Below, one piece after another: positions 36,383-39,353 of a stretch of DNA of 39,353 bases (its first letter is position 1; each line of letters opens with the position of its first letter). The notes below the pieces were generated by a model, which was not told the DNA's origin, did no database searches, and was given only the letters and a program-made list of their open reading frames with translations. This DNA comes from Undibacterium sp. (GTDB lineage Bacteria > Pseudomonadota > Gammaproteobacteria > Burkholderiales > Burkholderiaceae), in contig JACMRF010000135.1 of the NCBI GenBank assembly GCA_014376575.1, positions 1 to 39,353 on the forward strand, in the 5' to 3' direction. Made by a program: the position numbers and the translations under genes.

Positions 36383-37330
36383 ATGCAAAAACAAGGATCA
36401 CCTGATGATGTTGATAGCGGCGAATTTCGCTCTCGTGCAGAGGAAGGTTCTAAGCTAACTCGCGGCGAGGCAAAGCGTACCGCAACAAATCGTAAAGCGA
36501 AAGTAGTTGATCCGATTTTGCCTGAAAAAAAACGCGCCAGACGTCGTTTAATCGGCGCAGTCGCTCTGGCGCTCGCGGCAGTCATAGGTTTGCCTATGGT
36601 GCTTGATTCTGAGCCTAAGCAGAACCCAGACGATATCAGCATACAAATACCATCAAAAGACAAGCCTCTGGCTTTGCTCGATCACAATAATGCTTTGCCT
36701 GAAACAACGGCGTCTTCAGTGGCGAGTAAATATAAAACAATGGACACCGAACCTGTAGAAGAAGTTATTTCACCGGCGTTAAAAGCATCGCCAATTGTGG
36801 CAGAAAAACCTATCCAGCCAATTGTAAAGCCTGATATTTACGCTGATGCAAAGCCGGATCAAAGACATCAAACAAACTCTACAGAGCCGGCTTCAGATAG
36901 TAGATCAGCTGGGCCATCATCCGTAAAAGCGTCAGCCAAGACGAGTGTTGTCGTCGCCAAGGAAGAGTCCGCAACAAAAGCGCAACATAAAGTGGACACT
37001 GCTGATGAGGCTTTTCGAGCGCTCGCTATCCTCGAGGGTAAAACATCATCAAACACACCAGCTGCCAAGACCGATAAAGCCGATAAGAAAGACAAAGTTG
37101 TTTCTGGTTTTACTGTGCAGGTAGCCGCTTTGGCGACGCAAGAAAAAGTCAATGAATTACAAAGTAAGCTCAATGCAGCGAACATCAAATCTTATACGCA
37201 GAAAGTAGTCACTGTGTCAGGTCATATTATTCGTATTCGTGTAGGTCCGTTTGAATCGAAAGATGAGGCAGAAAAAATGCGCGCAAAATTGGAAAAATTG
37301 GGCTTGACCGGAAAATTGATTCCACAATAA
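36383..37330 (+). CDS. SPOR domain-containing membrane protein (DedD-like)
   Basis: Bitopic division-associated protein of 315 residues. A basic cytosolic N-terminus (residues 1-54) leads to one membrane segment at about 55-74. A long Ala/Pro/Ser/Lys-rich low-complexity linker (75-235) follows. The C-terminal SPOR domain (about 240-315), VSGFTVQVAALATQEKVNELQ to the RIRVGPFESKDEAEKMRAKL motif, binds denuded septal peptidoglycan. Position between folC and cvpA equals that of dedD in E. coli, so it is the likely counterpart; FtsN-like proteins share the layout. AAGAAG precedes the ATG. Confidence 0.9.
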   Translation: MQKQGSPDDVDSGEFRSRAEEGSKLTRGEAKRTATNRKAKVVDPILPEKKRARRRLIGAVALALAAVIGLPMVLDSEPKQNPDDISIQIPSKDKPLALLDHNNALPETTASSVASKYKTMDTEPVEEVISPALKASPIVAEKPIQPIVKPDIYADAKPDQRHQTNSTEPASDSRSAGPSSVKASAKTSVVVAKEESATKAQHKVDTADEAFRALAILEGKTSSNTPAAKTDKADKKDKVVSGFTVQVAALATQEKVNELQSKLNAANIKSYTQKVVTVSGHIIRIRVGPFESKDEAEKMRAKLEKLGLTGKLIPQ

Positions 37331-37342
37331 TCGGACATCGCC

Positions 37343-37831
37343 GTGACCTTATTCGATTACCTGATTTTATTTGTCTTGTTATGCTCCATCGTCATCAGCA
37401 CCATGCGAGGCTTGATTAAAGAAGTGCTGTCTTTGGTGAGTTGGGTGGTTTCTTTTGTGGTGGCCAATGCGTATGGTGCAACGGTAGCAAACTGGATGCC
37501 AGAGTTTCTGCCAGGACAGATGCTGCGACTGATTGTCGCTTTTGTCGCCCTGTTTATTGGCGTACGCTTGCTCATGGCCTTATTGATGCGAGCGGTCGAC
37601 ACACTCATCAAGGCCAGCGGCCTCAGTCTGGCGGATCGTGGTTTGGGTGGCTTATTCGGTTTGGCGCGTGGATGTGTGATTGTGATGGCGGTGGTGCTGC
37701 TGTGCGGGATGACTTCTATCCCCCGGCAGGCATTTTGGAAGGACGCGTTGTTAAGCCCTTTGGCTGTGACGGCCGCGCAAACCATCATGCCGTTCTTGCC
37801 TGGCTCGGTCACGCAGCACGTTAGATTTTAA
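37343..37831 (+). CDS. cvpA: CvpA family inner-membrane protein
   Basis: A 162-residue membrane protein with four predicted helices (about residues 4-22, 28-48, 62-84 and 104-124). The family motif appears in RGLIKEVLSLVSWVVSFVVA and in the loop DRGLGGLFGLARGCVIV. CvpA was named for colicin V production and is now associated with envelope stress in Escherichia; the molecular function is unclear. The start is GTG 37343, 12 bp after the SPOR gene. It lies directly upstream of purF, the order seen across proteobacteria. Confidence 0.92.
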   Translation: MTLFDYLILFVLLCSIVISTMRGLIKEVLSLVSWVVSFVVANAYGATVANWMPEFLPGQMLRLIVAFVALFIGVRLLMALLMRAVDTLIKASGLSLADRGLGGLFGLARGCVIVMAVVLLCGMTSIPRQAFWKDALLSPLAVTAAQTIMPFLPGSVTQHVRF

Positions 37832-37840
37832 TTTGATTTT

Positions 37841-37863
37841 GTTTTTGTTTTTGTTTTTGTTTT
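37841..37863 (+). repeat. Hexanucleotide tract (GTTTTT) before purF
   Basis: Three full GTTTTT units and a partial fourth (GTTTT) run from 37841 to 37863, preceded by a related GATTTT at 37835. The tract ends immediately before the purF ribosome site AGAGGAG. It could also act as a simple T-rich spacer. Confidence 0.8.
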
Positions 37864-37876
37864 AGAGGAGTCCACC

Positions 37877-39353
37877 ATGTGTGGCATCGTTGGCGTAGTT
37901 TCAAATAGTCCCGTAAACCAGTTGCTCTATGATGCGTTGCTGCTGTTGCAGCATCGCGGCCAGGATGCAGCCGGTATCGCAACCAGTCACGGCAATAAGT
38001 TTGCCATGCACAAGGCCAATGGCCTGGTGCGCGACGTGTTTCGCACCCGCAATATGCGCTCTTTACCAGGTAATATTGGTATCGGCCAGGTACGTTACCC
38101 CACTGCTGGTTCTACCAGTGAAGAAGAGGCGCAACCGTTTTATGTCAATGCACCTTTTGGTATTACTTTGGCGCACAACGGCAATCTGACCAATGCCGCT
38201 GAATTGAAAGTGGAATTGTTTAAAAACGATTTCCGCCATCTCAATACTGATTCAGATTCCGAAGTCTTGCTCAATATTCTCGCGCATCAGATTCAGGAAG
38301 TGATCAGCGGTTATTCGCTTGATCCCGCCGCGATGTTCCGTGCGGTAGCGATGCTGCACAGACGTGTACGCGGTTCTTACGCCGTTGTGGCGCAGATCGC
38401 AGGCTACGGCTTACTTGCTTTTCGCGATCCTTATGGTATTCGTCCTTTGTGTCTTGGTATTTCGCATACCGACAAGGGTGTGGAATACATGATCGCCAGC
38501 GAGTCCGTTGCGCTCGAAGGTTTGGGCTTTAAATTTGAGCGCGATGTGGCGCCTGGCGAAGCTATCTTTATCGATCTTGACGGCAAAATGTATAACGAAC
38601 AGTGCGCCGAAAACCCGACGTTAAATCCATGTGCGTTCGAGTATGTATATCTGGCGCGTCCTGATTCCATCATTGATGGCGCTTCTGTGTACCTGACGCG
38701 TCTTAAAATGGGTCAATATCTGGCGGAAAAAGTGCGCAATCAATTCCGCGATGGTGAGATTGATGTCGTCATGCCTATCCCCGATTCATCCCGACCATCG
38801 GCGATGGAGCTGGCGTCCATGTTGAACCTCGATTACCGCGAAGGTTTTATCAAAAACCGTTACATCGGTCGTACCTTCATGATGCCAGGACAGGCGATTC
38901 GTCGTAAGTCGGTACGTCAGAAACTCAATGCCATTGGTTCTGAGTTTAAGGGCAAGAGTGTATTGCTGGTCGATGACTCTATCGTGCGCGGCACCACTAG
39001 CCGTGAGATTGTTCAGATGGCACGCGAATCCGGCGCCCGTCGCGTGATTTTTGCTTCTGCCGCGCCACCGGTGCAATTTCCTAACGTGTATGGCATCGAC
39101 ATGCCGACCCGCAGCGAATTGATCGCCTACGGTCGCAGCGAAGAAGAAGTCTGTCGCGAAATTACCGCGGACGCCTTGGTGTATCAGGATGTTGCCGCAA
39201 TGAAGCGCTCCATCTCGGATGTAAATCCGCTTCTGCAAAGCATAGAAGCCTCATGCTTCGATGGTAATTACATCACAGGCGATGTGAGTTCCGGTTATCT
39301 TGATAAGCTAGAAGCGGCAAGAAATAATCCACGCGCAGATTCTGAAGATTTAA
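37877..39353 (+). CDS. purF: Amidophosphoribosyltransferase (3' end outside the window)
   Basis: First committed step of purine synthesis: transfers the amide of glutamine to PRPP. The frame from ATG 37877, preceded by AGAGGAG, is open to the last base, with 492 complete codons visible. Full-length enzymes have about 505, so only the extreme C-terminus is missing. The N-terminal nucleophile is Cys2 after removal of Met (MCGIVGVV). The amidotransferase domain contains LLQHRGQDAAGIAT, GQVRYPTAG and LAHNGNLTN. The PRPP loop VLLVDDSIVRGTTS lies near residue 360. The phosphoribosyltransferase domain also has IPDSSRPSAMELA and RTFMMPGQAIR. Confidence 0.97.
   Translation, partial: MCGIVGVVSNSPVNQLLYDALLLLQHRGQDAAGIATSHGNKFAMHKANGLVRDVFRTRNMRSLPGNIGIGQVRYPTAGSTSEEEAQPFYVNAPFGITLAHNGNLTNAAELKVELFKNDFRHLNTDSDSEVLLNILAHQIQEVISGYSLDPAAMFRAVAMLHRRVRGSYAVVAQIAGYGLLAFRDPYGIRPLCLGISHTDKGVEYMIASESVALEGLGFKFERDVAPGEAIFIDLDGKMYNEQCAENPTLNPCAFEYVYLARPDSIIDGASVYLTRLKMGQYLAEKVRNQFRDGEIDVVMPIPDSSRPSAMELASMLNLDYREGFIKNRYIGRTFMMPGQAIRRKSVRQKLNAIGSEFKGKSVLLVDDSIVRGTTSREIVQMARESGARRVIFASAAPPVQFPNVYGIDMPTRSELIAYGRSEEEVCREITADALVYQDVAAMKRSISDVNPLLQSIEASCFDGNYITGDVSSGYLDKLEAARNNPRADSEDL

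Overview
The window looks like a piece of a betaproteobacterial chromosome from the Burkholderiales, most likely the Oxalobacteraceae or a close relative. This rests on gene order (carAB-greA, yhbY/rlmE-ftsH-folP-glmM, trpF-trpB-trpA-accD-folC-SPOR-cvpA-purF), on protein character, and on a base composition that looks moderate by eye (no GC content was computed). Nearly all of it is core metabolism and housekeeping. One clear accessory catabolic module lies in the middle.

Layout. (1) 1-2360: tRNA-Ser(UGA), a patatin-like lipoprotein, an NlpC/P60 peptidase on the opposite strand, and a GlcG/HbpS-like protein. (2) 2400-13200: carA, carB and greA, then yhbY divergent from rlmE, followed by ftsH, folP and glmM. 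(3) 13346-13480: tRNA-Arg(UCU) with a strong terminator. (4) 13567-23516: a ten-gene minus-strand operon for malonate uptake and decarboxylation. It reads TRAP P-Q-M subunits, then mdcA-C-D-E-G-B-H, nearly all with 1-4 nt overlaps, and is divergent from a FadR-type GntR regulator. (5) 23879-29064: a nitroreductase, a DUF4124 protein, a D-2-hydroxyacid dehydrogenase-like flavoprotein, a DUF2069 membrane protein, a WrbA-like protein and a YihY-family membrane protein. (6) 29312-30794: aceA (isocitrate lyase) with its own promoter, an operator-like palindrome and a terminator. (7) 30943-39353: trpF, trpB, trpA, accD, folC, a SPOR protein, cvpA and purF. The last gene runs off the window.

How the genes fit together. 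The malonate module is complete for decarboxylation. MdcG and MdcB make and attach the CoA-derived prosthetic group of the carrier MdcC. MdcH primes the carrier with malonyl. MdcA transfers malonyl/acetyl, and MdcD/MdcE decarboxylate. A TRAP transporter takes the place of the MdcLM or MdcF carriers known from other mdc operons. The acetyl-CoA produced could feed the glyoxylate shunt through AceA.

The least expected observations are non-coding. Two diverged copies of an ~80-bp structured repeat (23551-23629 and 32992-33071) share sequence blocks at identical internal spacing. Both folate genes, folP and folC, have a terminator-like hairpin with a T-tract ending only a few bases before the start codon. 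Operator-like palindromes and phased repeats lie upstream of the malonate operon and aceA. No CRISPR array, insertion sequence, integrase or phage gene was seen.
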